Assembly (NCBI GenBank): GCA_963749605.1
Contig: CAVVNN010000002.1
Span: 992,001-1,056,000, forward strand
Origin: CAVVNN01 sp963749605
GTDB lineage: Bacteria; Actinomycetota; Thermoleophilia; Solirubrobacterales; 70-9
DNA length: 64,000 nt
Direction: 5' to 3'
Part shown: positions 17,111-27,443 of the stretch, piece after piece
Numbering within the stretch: the first letter of the stretch is position 1
How the letters are laid out: the number at the start of each line of letters is the position of its first letter
The notes under the pieces: generated by a model
Seen by the model: the letters and a program-made list of their open reading frames with translations, nothing else
Told to the model about the DNA's origin: nothing
Database searches by the model: none
Translations under genes and position numbers: made by a program

Positions 17111-17682
17111 ATGCGGGTCCTGGGCATATCCGGAAGCCTGCGCCGGGACTCGCTCAACAGCGCCCTGCTGCGGGCGGCCGCCGAGCGGCTGCCCGCCGGG
17201 GCGGAGCTGGTGACCTTCGAGCGGCTGGCCGAGGTGCCGCCGTTCGCGAGGACGCCGAGGCGGGCCCGGCGCCCGGCGCGGTGCGCGAGCTGCGCGCGGC
17301 GATCCGCGCCGCCGACGCGGTGCTGATCGCGACGCCCGAGTACAACCACTCCCTCCCCGGCCAGCTCAAGAACGCGCTCGACTGGGCATCCCGCCCGGCC
17401 GGGCAGAGCGCGCTGAACGGCAAGCCGGCGGCGGCGATCGGCGCCTCGAAGAGCATGTTCGGCGCGGTCTGGGCGCAGGCCGAGCTGCGCAAGGTGCTGG
17501 CGGCGATGGGCGGCCGCGTGGTCGAGGCGGAGCTGCCGGTCGCCCAGGCGCACGAGCTGCTCGCCGGCGATCGCCTGGAGCTGGCGCCGCAGCAGTCCGA
17601 GCAGCTGGAGGAGATCCTGGCCGAGCTGGTCGCGCGGCGGAGCAGCAGCAGGCCGAGCTGGCCGTCGCCGCCGCAGTCGTAG
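17111..17682 (+). CDS. NADPH-dependent FMN reductase family protein (frameshifted)
   Basis: A flavodoxin-fold reductase of about 190 residues. MRVLGISGSLRRDSLNSALL carries the FMN phosphate loop. After an indel near 17250 come ADAVLIATPEYNHSLPGQLKNALDW and KPAAAIGASKSMFGAVWAQ. This matches chromate/quinone reductase-type (ChrR/YieF-like) proteins. It starts 2 bases after the yceI stop, so the two are co-transcribed and probably under the MarR regulator. The last residues after LAELVARR may also be shifted. Confidence 0.82.
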
Positions 17683-17710
17683 CGATTGCCGAGCCTTGGC
17701 CCCTCTAGGG

Positions 17711-17733
17711 TGCGTCAACCCGGCATCGACGCA
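17711..17733. terminator. hairpin between convergent FMN reductase and haemolysin III genes
   Basis: TGCGTC and GACGCA form a 6-bp stem with an 11-base loop, followed by TT. It sits between two convergent stop codons, so a bidirectional terminator is plausible though short. Confidence 0.45.
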
Positions 17734-17734
17734 G

Positions 17735-18556
17735 TTAGGCGGCGGGGAGGGCGAAGAAGGCGACCGCGGCGAAGTGGGCGGCGGCGGCGGCGATGACGAG
17801 TGCGTGGAAGACCTCGTGGTAGCCGAAGACCCGCGGGTTGGGGTCGGGTCGCTGGGTCGCGTAGACGACGGCGCCGGCGGTGTAGAGCAGCCCGCCGGCG
17901 GCGACCAGCAGGCACCCGGTCACCCCCATCGCGCTCCACAGCTCGGGGAAGGAGACCGCGGCGACCCAGCCCAGCGCCATGTAGATCAGCGCCGCGACCC
18001 ATTTGGGGTGGTCGATCCAGACCATCTCGACCGCAGCGCCCGCGATCGCCCCGATCCAGACGACGACGAGGATGGCGCTGGCCAGCGGACCGTGCAGTGC
18101 CAGCAGGGCGAACGGCGTGTAGGTGCCGGCGATGAGGAAGAAGATCATCGAGTGGTCCAGCCGCCGCATCCAGCGGCGCACGTTGGGCCGGGTCCAGTTG
18201 ACGCGGTGGTAGAGGGCGCTGGTGCCGAGCAGGGCGGAGAGGCTGACCGCGTAGATGGCGACCGCCAGGGTCGCCTTCGGCGTCTTCGCCGCGACGATCA
18301 GCGCGGTACCGAGACCGAGCGAGACGAAGAAGGCCCACTCGTGGGAAACCCCGCGCAGCTTCGGCTTGACCGCGGCGATCGCGTCGACCGCGGCCCCGCG
18401 CGCCGCCCCAGCCTTCTCGACCGCAGCCCCCCTGGCGGCGGTGGCTCGGTCGCCCATCGCATCCTTGGCGGCGCCGGCACGCTCCGCCGCCGCCTCGCGA
18501 GCGGTCTCGAAGCGCTCGCCCATTCGCTCTGCGCCCCTGCGCAGATCTTCAACCAT
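17735..18556 (-). CDS. haemolysin III / PAQR-family membrane protein with amphipathic N-terminal extension
   Basis: A 273-residue protein. The last 205 residues form the seven-helix haemolysin III (YqfA/TrhA) fold: SHEWAFF, then SALYHRVNW, DHSMIFFLIAGTYTPF, and a C-terminal GYHEVFHALV. The conserved His and Asp residues match the PAQR metal site. The first 65 residues are an Ala/Arg/Glu-rich amphipathic helix with roughly 11-residue periodicity, not part of the core family, and may lie along the membrane. Known members affect membrane fluidity or lipid composition. It is divergent from nrdJ. Confidence 0.88.
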   Translation of the reverse strand: MVEDLRRGAERMGERFETAREAAAERAGAAKDAMGDRATAARGAAVEKAGAARGAAVDAIAAVKPKLRGVSHEWAFFVSLGLGTALIVAAKTPKATLAVAIYAVSLSALLGTSALYHRVNWTRPNVRRWMRRLDHSMIFFLIAGTYTPFALLALHGPLASAILVVVWIGAIAGAAVEMVWIDHPKWVAALIYMALGWVAAVSFPELWSAMGVTGCLLVAAGGLLYTAGAVVYATQRPDPNPRVFGYHEVFHALVIAAAAAHFAAVAFFALPAA

Positions 18557-18586
18557 GTCTGCAGGGTACAGCGGCTACGTGCGGAG

Positions 18587-18653
18587 TTTGCGGAATTGCC
18601 ACCATGTAGATGGAAGGCAAGCTTCTCGACTCGTCCCGTAATTTGCGGATTTG
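18587..18653. promoter_or_regulatory. direct-repeat motif upstream of nrdJ
   Basis: TTTGCGGAATTG (18587-18598) and TTTGCGGATTTG (18642-18653) are 11/12 identical and 55 bases apart, in the spacer upstream of nrdJ. They could be operator half-sites. They do not match the NrdR box that I know, and no cobalamin riboswitch is evident in this 170-base gap. Confidence 0.3.
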
Positions 18654-18727
18654 GAGGCTCTTTCCGTCCGAGCCAAAGACGATCCTGCGCAGTTCCCCCT
18701 AAAAGTCGCTGCGAGAGGAGAAGTTCG

Positions 18728-21579
18728 ATGTCCAAGACCGCCACCAGGACTCCGAAAAACGGTCTGCAGGGCCTCTCGATAGAGCGGCGGTTTTCGACTG
18801 CCGGCGTGCATCCTTTCGACCAGATCGAGTGGGAGATCCGCGACGCGGTGATCGGCGATCCGGCGAATCCCGCGTTCGAACAGCGCGGGGTCGAGTTCCC
18901 GAAGAGCTGGTCACAGAACGCGACCAACATCGTCGCCCAGAAGTACTTCCGCGGGCAGTTGGGAAGCGAGCAGCGCGAGAGCTCGGTCAAACAGATGATC
19001 GGGCGGGTCGCGGGGACGATCTCCGGCTGGGGGCGCGAGGGCGGCTACTTCGCCTCGGCCGAGGACGCCGACGCCTTCGAGGCTGAGCTGACCTCGATCC
19101 TGCTCAACCAGAAGGCCGCCTTCAACTCGCCGGTCTGGTTCAACGTCGGCTTCGAGTGAGAATCCCCAGGGCTCGGCCTGCTTCATCCTCAGCGTCGAGG
19201 ACACGATGGAGTCGATCCTCGCCTGGAACACCAAGGAGGGGATCATCTTCCGCGGCGGCTCCGGCTCGGGGATCAACCTCTCCAACATCCGCGGGCTCGA
19301 TGGAGCCGCTGGCAAAGGGCGGAATCGCCACCGGCCCGGTCAGCTTCATGCGCGGCGCCGACTCCTGGGCCGGCGACGATCAAGTCCGGGCGGCAGACGC
19401 GTCGCGCCGCCAAGATGGTCGTGCTCGACGTCGATCATCCCGGACATCGAGCACTTCATCTGGTGCAAGGCCGACTGAGGAGAAGAAGGCGGCGGCGCTG
19501 CGCGACGCCGGCTTCGACATGTCGATCGACGGCGAGCGGATTCAACTCGATCCAGTACCAGAACGCGAACAACTCGGTCCGAGTCACCGACGAGTTCATG
19601 GAGGCGGTCGAGGCCGACGAGGATTGGGACCTGATCGCCCGCACAGATGGCAGCGTGATCAAGACCGTAAAGGCGCGCGAGCTGATGGACCAGATCGCCG
19701 ATGCCGCCTGGCGCTGCGCCGATCCTGGCGTCCAGTACGATCCACGATCATCAACCGTTGGCACACCGACCCCGAGACGGGCCGGATCAACGCGTCCAAT
19801 CCATGCAGTGAGTACATGCACGTCGACGATTCGGCATGCAACCTCGCCTCGCTGAACTTGATGAAGTTCCGCAACGAGGACGGAGTCGTTCAAGGTCGAG
19901 GACTTCGCAGCACGCGGTCGACATCGTCTTCCTCGCCCAGGAGATCGTCGTCGGCTTCTCCAGCTACCCGACGCGCGGAGATCACCGAAAACGCCAATAA
20001 CTTCCGCCAGCTCGGACTCGGCTACGCCAACCTCGGCGCGCTGCTGATGTCGGACGGGATGCCCTACGACTCCGACGCGGGCCGCAACGTCGCCGCCGCG
20101 ATCACGGCGCTCATGACCGGCCGCGCCTACCGCAAGTCGGCGTGATCGCCGCTGCCCCGGCCCGTACGAGGGGTACGACAAGAACCGAGACCCGCACAAC
20201 GGCGTGATGCGCATGCACCGCGACGCGATCTACGACGTCGACCCCACGGGAATCAAGGGGGATCTGCTCGATGCCGCCCAGCGCGAATGGGATGCGGCCG
20301 TTTCCCTTGGCGAGGAGCACGGTTACCGCAACGCGCAGGCGAGTGTCTTAGCGCCGACCGGAACAATTTCACTTTCTGATGGACTGCGACACGACTGGAG
20401 TCGAGCCCGACTTCTCCCTGGTCAAGTTCAAGGAGCTGGTCGGCGGCGGGCAGATGACGATCGTCAACAAGACCGTGCCGCTGGCGCTGCGCACGCTGGG
20501 CTACTCCGAGTCGGAGGTCGACCAGATCGACGCCTACATCGCCGAGCAGAACACGATCGTCGGCGCGCCGGGCCTGAAGGACGAGCACCTGCCGATCTTC
20601 GACGTCGCGGTCGGCGAGCGAGCGATCCACCACAACGGCCACATCGACATGATGACGGCGATTCAGCCCATTCATCTCGGGTGCGATCTCCAAGACGGTG
20701 AACCTGCCGCAGTCGGCGACGGTCGCCGACATCGCCGACGCCTACACCCGCGGCTGGAAGGGCGGGCTGAAGGCGCTGGCGATCTACCGCGACGGCTCGA
20801 AGACGGCGCAGGCGCTGCGCACCGACGCGCAGGAGGAGAAGGGGGCCGAGGCCGAGGAGGTCGCCGCCGCGCCGGTGCGCAAGAAGATGCCGCGCGAGCG
20901 CGAGTCGATCACCCACAAGTTCTCGATCGCCGGTCACGAGGGCTACATCACCGCCGGCAAATACGAGGACGGCACGGTCGGCGAGATCTTCCTCACCGAC
21001 ATCGGCAAGGAGGGCTCGACGATGCGGGGGCTGATGAACGCCTTCGCGACGGCGATCTCGATCGGCCTCCAGTACGGCGTCCCGCTCGAGGTCTTCGTGC
21101 GCAAGTTCAGCTACATGCGCTTCGAGCCGGAGGGAATCACCGGCAACCCGGAGATCCCGTTCGCCAAATCGCTGCCCGACTACATCATGCGCTGGCTCGC
21201 CAGCCGCTTCATCGAGGACACCGACACGCTCGAGGACCTCGGCATCCTGACCACCGAGGTGCGGGCCAAGCGCGAGGCGGAGACGACCCAGCTCGGGCTC
21301 GGGATCAGCACCGGCGGCGAGGTCAAGCCGGGCAACGGCGGCAACGGCCACTCCAAGCCGGGCAACGGCAACGGCGGCAACGGCGCCGAGAAGGCCAAGG
21401 CGACGGGCGGCAAGGCCGTCCCCGCATCGGCGGCCTTCACCGACGCCCCCCCGGTGGTCCCGGCCAAGATGTCCGGCCTCGACCTCGGCCCCGCCTGCGA
21501 GCAGTGCGGAGGCATGATGCAGCGCACCGGCTCCTGCTACACGTGCAGCAGCTGCGGTAACAACACCGGCTGTGGTTAG
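18728..21579 (+). CDS. nrdJ: B12-dependent (class II) ribonucleotide reductase (multiply frameshifted)
   Basis: A reductase of about 950 residues for dNTP synthesis independent of oxygen. Recognisable blocks in order are NSPVWFNVGFE, FRGGSGSGINLSNIRG, KMVVLDVDHPDIEHFIWCKA, IQYQNANNSVRVTDEFM, INASNPCSEYMH, SACNLASLNLMKF, ASVLAPTGTIS, MDCDTTGVEPDFSLVKFKELV and SKTVNLPQSATV. The tail has a Gly/Asn-rich linker and a Cys-rich redox end (CEQCGGMM, CYTCSSCG). At least seven single-base indels break the frame between 19155 and 20690; after 20698 it is intact. The start ATG follows GAGAGGAG. The in-frame stop at FE-TGA is an indel artefact, not selenocysteine. Confidence 0.88.
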
Positions 21580-21602
21580 ACTGCGGCCGTCCGGAATACC
21601 GG

Positions 21603-21728
21603 TACGCCGAATCTTGGGCCTTTGGCCTGGGAGCGGGGGAACCAGAGACTCTGGGGCGAACCCCTACGTGGGGGCGCAGGCTCTTTCAGCGCCAGCCCGA
21701 CAGCTAACCCCGCAGGCCGACGAAGGAG
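21603..21728 (+). promoter_or_regulatory. cyclic-di-AMP riboswitch (ydaO/yuaA type)
   Basis: The leader carries the hallmark conserved blocks of the ydaO motif in order: a CGCCGAATC start, GAGCGGGGGAACCA, CTGGGGCGAA, a hairpin around CCCCTACGTGGGGG, and GACAGCTAACCCCGCAGGC. It ends just before the AAGGAGA ribosome-binding site of the downstream secreted protein. ydaO RNAs bind c-di-AMP and usually turn off wall-remodelling or potassium/osmolyte genes. In actinobacteria they commonly precede cell-wall hydrolases, which fits the next gene. This is recognition by eye; a covariance-model search would confirm it. Confidence 0.85.
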
Positions 21729-21734
21729 ACTGGT

Positions 21735-22349
21735 TTGCGAGCGCCCAAGCACAGGCTGAAGGCGATTTCCGGGGTCACCGGCCTCGTGATCGCAGCTGCG
21801 CTCGCATCCTCCTCGGCGCTGGCGGCGGGGCCCGGCGGCGCCACCCCTCCCGGCTCGGAACCGAAGCTCGTCGCTGACGGCCACTACGTCAACCCGTTCG
21901 CGGTCGGCGGCTGGAGCGCCAGCCGCACCGACATGGGAGTCGACTACATGCCGATCGGCCGCCAATCGGTCGTCGCGATCGGCGCCGCGAAGATCCTCGG
22001 TTCGTCCAACCACTCGAGCTGGCCCGGCGGCGGCTTCCTCTGGTACCGCCTGCTGAACGGCGATCACGCCGGGGCGGTCGTCTACGTCGCCGAGCACCTG
22101 AAGGGCCTGGCGCCCGCCGGCACGAGGGTCCGGGCGGGCCAGCAGATCGCCACCGCCCTCCCCGGCTATCCCTGGACCGAGTGGGGGTGGGCGACCGCAG
22201 CCGGGCAGCCCCGCGCCCTGCGCTGCTACCGCGAGGGCATGGAAACCAACGCCGGCAAGGAGATGGCGCGCTTCCTCGACTCCCTCGGCGCCAAACCGCT
22301 GCGCCGGCTCGAGCCCGGGCCCACCTGGCCCAGCGGCCTGCCCTGCTGA
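21735..22349 (+). CDS. secreted M23-like (lysostaphin-fold) protein, catalytic residues degenerate
   Basis: A 204-residue exported protein starting at TTG 21735, 5 bases after AAGGAGA. The signal peptide covers about residues 1-31 (hydrophobic AISGVTGLVIAAALASSSALAAG). The mature part has MGVDYMPIG, YRLLNGDHAGAVVYVAEHL, GTRVRAGQQIAT and EWGWA. These track the beta-strands of M23 peptidases, but the canonical HxxxD and HxH zinc ligands are replaced (Met before Gly-Val-Asp, and Glu-Trp-Gly-Trp). It may therefore bind rather than cut peptidoglycan. The riboswitch immediately upstream supports a wall role. Confidence 0.72.
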   Translation: MRAPKHRLKAISGVTGLVIAAALASSSALAAGPGGATPPGSEPKLVADGHYVNPFAVGGWSASRTDMGVDYMPIGRQSVVAIGAAKILGSSNHSSWPGGGFLWYRLLNGDHAGAVVYVAEHLKGLAPAGTRVRAGQQIATALPGYPWTEWGWATAAGQPRALRCYREGMETNAGKEMARFLDSLGAKPLRRLEPGPTWPSGLPC

Positions 22350-22350
22350 G

Positions 22351-22367
22351 CCCGCCATAGGCGGGTT
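22351..22367 (+). terminator. hairpin after M23-like gene
   Basis: CCCGCC-ATA-GGCGGG followed by TT begins 2 bases after the stop codon. It is a compact GC-rich hairpin fitting a terminator for the riboswitch-controlled gene. A second, overlapping inverted pair (GAGGACCT/AGGTCCTC, 22372-22401) covers the 3' end of the convergent Excalibur gene. Confidence 0.55.
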
Positions 22368-22386
22368 AGCCGAGGACCTCCTGTGA

Positions 22387-22611
22387 CTACGGCAGGTCCT
22401 CGCAGGCGAGGCCGTCGTGGTCGGCGTCGAGGCGGTGGGGATCCCGATTGGGGTGGTGCTTCTTGAAGAAATGCTGAGCCTTGGCCTGCGTCGCGAAGTC
22501 GGAGCAGTCGCGATCGCGGAACGCGGCCGCCGGTTGAGCGGCGGCCATCAAGCCCAGCATGGAAATGGCGAGGATGGGGACGATGAGGCGAGTACGGCGC
22601 AGGCGATCCAC
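22387..22611 (-). CDS. small secreted Excalibur-domain protein
   Basis: A 74-residue exported protein. The signal peptide covers about 1-30. The mature part carries the whole Excalibur motif: DCSDFATQAKAQHFF, then DPHRLDADHDGLACE. The DxDxDG-type loop and the two cysteines are the family hallmark. The loop probably binds calcium in the cell envelope. It starts at GTG 22611 after GGGAGGAATCGA. Confidence 0.88.
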   Translation of the reverse strand: MDRLRRTRLIVPILAISMLGLMAAAQPAAAFRDRDCSDFATQAKAQHFFKKHHPNRDPHRLDADHDGLACEDLP

Positions 22612-22674
22612 TCGATTCCTCCCGAGGTCGTAACTACTCAGACGACCGTGATCATATAGCGCGCTCCAAGGCGG

Positions 22675-22935
22675 TCAGCCGGGGACGGAAACGCGGACGA
22701 GAACGCGACGGGCGCATTCGAGGCGGGCGGAGCCGTCCTCGAAGCGGGCGAGGTGGAGGATCGAGGGCCGGTCGCACTGGACGCGGAGCGGGTGAGGGTG
22801 GGCGGGTGCCATCGGGACTTCCGCGTTCATCACGCCGAACCTCGGTGTCGCGGACGCCTGTGGCTGGGTGGCGACGACGCCGAGAGCGATCGAGGCGAGG
22901 GCAAGGGCAATGAGGAAAATCAGTCTGAGTCTCAT
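22675..22935 (-). CDS. small secreted protein of unknown function
   Basis: An 86-residue protein with a clear N-terminal signal peptide (about 1-29, basic start then a hydrophobic run). The mature domain of about 57 residues has two cysteines and beta-strand-like sequence. I recognise no family. The start ATG lies divergently from the downstream esterase, and nothing suggests an operon. Confidence 0.6.
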   Translation of the reverse strand: MRLRLIFLIALALASIALGVVATQPQASATPRFGVMNAEVPMAPAHPHPLRVQCDRPSILHLARFEDGSARLECARRVLVRVSVPG

Positions 22936-23024
22936 GCCTGTACAAGGCGGCGCCGGGTCGGACTCTCCCCTCCCCGGCAGGCCGGTTCCGCGGAGCCGGC
23001 CCGATCGCGTAGCCTGCCCACGTC

Positions 23025-24083
23025 GTGGCCGCTCCCCCCCGCCTCTCGGTGCGTTCGGAGTTTCGGGTGCTGCGGGCGCTGTGCGCGCTGCCGCCGCGGG
23101 GGCAGCGGCTCCTCGCCGGACCGCCCCCCGAGCTCGACGGGCAGCGGCTGGCGAGCGACATCTGGATGCTGCTGCGGCTGGCGGCGCTGGCGGGGGACGA
23201 GAGCGTGACCGCGGGCGGGGCCAGCCCCGAGCAGGCGCGGGCGTTGAACCGGCGCGGGGCCGCGGCGTGCGCCGGGCCGCCGCTGCCGATGGCGCGGGTG
23301 GAGGGACTGGAGGTCCCGGGGCCGGCGGGGGCGATCCCGGCGCGGCTGTACGAACCGGTGGCGGGTGGCGGGGCGCGGCCGCTGCTCGTCTACTTCCACG
23401 GCGGCGGCTGGGTCATCGGCGACCTCGACACGCACGACCCCGTCTGCCGCTTCCTCGCCGCGGCAGCCGGGGTGCCCGTGCTCTCGGTCGACTACCGCCT
23501 GGCGCCGGAGCATCCCTTTCCCGCCGCCGCCGAAGATGCCGTCGCCGGGTTCCGGTGGGCGGCGGAGCATGCCGCCGAGCTCGGCGCCGACCCGGCGCGG
23601 ATCGCGGTCGGCGGCGACAGCGCGGGCGGCAACCTGGCCGCCGTCACCAGCCTCCTCGCCCGCGACGGCGGCGGGCCGCAGCCGGCGATGCAGCTCCTCT
23701 TCTACCCGGCCACCGACGCCGTCGGCGAGCAGCGCTCACGGCAGCTCTTCGCCGAGGGGTTCCTGCTGACCAGGGCGGACATGGAGTGGTTCGAAGCCCA
23801 TTACCTTCCTTCCGGGGTGGCCCACGACGACCCGCGCGTCTCGGTGCTGGGGGTCGGCGACCTCGCGGGGCTGCCGCCGGCCTACGTCATCACCGCCGGG
23901 TTCGACCCGTTGCGCGACGAGGGCGAGGCCTACGCGGAGCGGATGCGCGCGGCCGGGGTCCGCGTCGCCCACTGGCGCCACCGCGGGCTGATCCACGGCT
24001 TCGCCAACCTGACCGCCGTCAGCCGCTCCGCGCGCGCCGCCATGTTCGAGGCCGCCGGAGCGCTGCGCATGGGCCTCGGCTGA
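23025..24083 (+). CDS. alpha/beta hydrolase, hormone-sensitive lipase (HSL) family esterase
   Basis: A 352-residue enzyme. The oxyanion motif YFHGGGWVIG is at about residues 122-131. The nucleophile Ser is in GGDSAGGNL at about 198-206, and DPLRDEG and GLIHGF supply the Asp and His. The N-terminal cap is about 80 residues and Ala/Arg-rich. It starts at GTG 23025. HSL-type enzymes hydrolyse short to medium acyl esters; the substrate is unknown. No signal peptide is visible. Its end lies 18 bases from the convergent ABC permease stop. Confidence 0.88.
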   Translation: MAAPPRLSVRSEFRVLRALCALPPRGQRLLAGPPPELDGQRLASDIWMLLRLAALAGDESVTAGGASPEQARALNRRGAAACAGPPLPMARVEGLEVPGPAGAIPARLYEPVAGGGARPLLVYFHGGGWVIGDLDTHDPVCRFLAAAAGVPVLSVDYRLAPEHPFPAAAEDAVAGFRWAAEHAAELGADPARIAVGGDSAGGNLAAVTSLLARDGGGPQPAMQLLFYPATDAVGEQRSRQLFAEGFLLTRADMEWFEAHYLPSGVAHDDPRVSVLGVGDLAGLPPAYVITAGFDPLRDEGEAYAERMRAAGVRVAHWRHRGLIHGFANLTAVSRSARAAMFEAAGALRMGLG

Positions 24084-24101
24084 GCCCGTCCTCGATCGGC
24101 T

Positions 24102-26644
24102 CTACTCGTACTGAAGAGCTTCGAGGACGTCGAGCCGGGAGGCGCGACGGGCCGGGCCGATCGCCGCGACGACTCCGGCGACGCGCGGCGAAGAGCAGGA
24201 GCAGGGCCAGCGTTCCAACCGGATAGGAGACGGTGAAGCCTTCGTCCTTGAGGGGCTGGGCGATCAGCGTGGCGAAGATCACCCCGAGGACCATGCCGAG
24301 GATCGCGCCGATCAGGGCCGTGATCACCGCCTCGTAGCGGATCATCGTCCGCACCTGGCGGCGCGACATGCCGATCGCGCGCAGCATCCCCAGCTCGCGG
24401 GTGCGCTCGTGGATCGAGAGCGCCAGGGTGTTGGCGATCCCGAACAGCGAGATCAGGATCGCCAGCGCCAGCAGCACGTAGACGAGGCGCACCAGCCCTT
24501 CGATCTGTTCTTCGCGGTTTTCCTTCAGTTCCTGCTGGTTGAGCACTTCGGCGGTCGGGAACGCGCGCTTGGCGCCGGCGGTGAGCAGCGCCTGGACCTG
24601 CGCGGCGTTCGCCCCCGGTTCCGTCTTGACGAAGTCGATCGTGTCCTGGGTCTGCTTGAAGGCGTCTGCCATCACCCGCTGGGTGATGAGGACGCTGCCG
24701 AAGACGTCGAGCTTGGAGGAGAACTCGCCGGCGACCCGGAAGGCCGGCCTCGCCCCGGTCTGGCTCAGCAGGCGGAAGCGATCGCCCACTTCGAGATGGT
24801 TGCCGGAGGCGAAGGAGTCCGAGAGGACCGCTTCGTTGTCGCGCAGGTTGCGCAGGATCGCCGGGCCTCCCTGCTTCCATTCGACGGTGACGGCTTCGCC
24901 GATGTCGGGGGTTGGCGCGCTGATGCGCGCCTTGGCGCCGCTGTCGAGCAGCTTCGCTTCGGCCGAGCGGACCGTCGCGACCGAGTCGACGCCGGGCGCC
25001 CTGCGCGCAGCGACGGCGGCGCCGGCCGGGATCGGCGAGAAGCCGTTGGTGTTCTGGATCACCAGCCCGCCCGCGAAGTTTTCGTCGATCACGGTGGCCA
25101 CCGAGCTCTTCAGCCCGGCGGCGAAGACGGTGACGAAGGTGACCAGCGCCAGGCCGATCATCAGCGCCGCCGCGGTGACCGCGGTGCGGCTGGGGTTTCG
25201 CTGCGTGTTCTCGCGGGCGAGACGGCCGGTCAGCCTGCGCAGGCGCTCCAGCGGGGCGCCTGCGATCGCGGCGAGGGGCCGCACCAGGCGGGGGCTGAAC
25301 AGCGAGACGCCGAGGACGATCGCGACCGCGCCGGCGCCCATCAGCCCGGCCTTGGTGCCGGCGCTGCCATGTCCGAACACCCCGGCCAGGACCATCGCCA
25401 GCCCGGCGAGACCGAGCAGGATCGAGAGGACCGCGTAGACCAGCCGGCGCTGGCGGCTGGCCGGCGGGACGTAGGACTGCAGGGCGGCGATCGGCGGAAC
25501 CCGGGTCGAGCGCAGCGCCGGCACCATCGACGAGATCAGGGTGACGACGACCCCGATCAGCAACGAGACGACGATCGTGCGCGTCTCCATCACCAGGCCC
25601 GTGGTCGGCAGGTCGAGGCCGACCGCCTTGAAAAGCGCGTTCAGCGCCGCGGCGATCAGGTAGCCCCCGGCGATCCCGACGACGGCCCCCAACATGCCGA
25701 TCGCAAGCGCCTCGATCACGACCGAGGCGAGGATCTGGCCGCGGGAGGCGCCGAGCGTGCGCAGCAACCCGAACTCGGCCACCCGCTGGGCGACGGTGAT
25801 CGAGAAGGTGTTGAAGATCAGAAAGGCGCCGACGAAGAGGGCGACGAAGCCGAAGACCAGCAGCACCGTCTGCAGGAAGCCGAGGCTCTTGCGGATTTCT
25901 TCCGAGCCGCGGTTGGCGTTTTCCTTGGCGGTCTCGACCCGGACCGAGGCAGGCATGATCCGCGCGATCCGCCCCCTCAGCGCGTCGGCGGAGACGCCGG
26001 CGGCAGCGGCAATGGAGATCTGGTCGAAGCGGCCGCGCGTGCGGGTGATGCTCTGCGCCTCGGGGAGGGTGAGCTGGGCGATGCTGGCGCCGCCGAACGA
26101 GGCGCTGCCGAGCTGGGTGAAGCCGACCAGGCGATAGGACTTGGCGCTGCGCTGGCCGACGATGCGGATCTCTTCGCCCAGCTTCAGATCGGAGTTTTCG
26201 GCGGCAGCCTCGTCGATCGAGGTTTCGGTGGGCCCGCGCGGCGCGTGGCCTTCGACGTAGGTGAGCGACTCGAGCCCGTCGGGCAGGTTCGAGGAGATGA
26301 ACTTGGGGGCGAATTTCGTGCCGATCGCATCGCCCTTCGCGTCGAAGAAGCCACCGGGGGTGAAGATCGCGCCCGCTGCCAGCCTCACCCCCGCCGTCTT
26401 CTTTACCCGCGGCAGCAGCGAGGCCCCGATCGTCGGGATTTCGCCGCTCTGCTGTTCGACCGGGTTCTTGGCGGTGACGACGACGCTGGTCCCCTTCAGC
26501 GACTCGCTGAAGATTTCGTCGAAGGCGGCGAAGATCGTGTCGGTGAGGACGTAGGAGCCGGCGACGAAGGCGACGCCGATCACGACCGCGAGCGTCGTCG
26601 TCAGGGCCCTTACCTTCCGAGCCCAGAGGCTCTTGAGGGCGAGG

Positions 26645-26652
<8 letters not shown>
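24102..26652 (-). CDS. FtsX-like ABC transporter permease (one frameshift near the 3' end)
   Basis: A permease of about 850 residues with two FtsX-type modules. Membrane helix 1 near residues 18-38 is followed by a large extracytoplasmic region with MacB-like folds. Three helices are at about 265-380 (with LRTLGASRGQI), two hydrophobic helices at about 410-465, and a second large extracytoplasmic region follows. The final three-helix block contains MLRAIGMSRRQVR. The frame breaks near 24185; in the next frame the normal tail (GPARRASRLDVLEALQYE, stop 24102) is found. It starts at TTG 26652, overlapping the ATPase gene by 8 bases. Likely substrates are lipids, peptides or drugs. Confidence 0.87.
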
Positions 26653-27379
<727 letters not shown>

Positions 27380-27443
27380 AGATGGCACGCTACCGGGGAG
27401 GAGAATCGGGCGGGCCCAGCGGCTGGACAAGTAGCCTGCGCGG

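Noticed and set aside
18557..18727. Cobalamin riboswitch upstream of nrdJ
   Set aside because: I looked for the conserved B12-box and found none in this short spacer.
18728..20700. In-frame stops in nrdJ as possible selenocysteine or programmed frameshifts
   Set aside because: The breaks occur at many unrelated places and both conserved sides continue in new frames; one-base insertions explain them.
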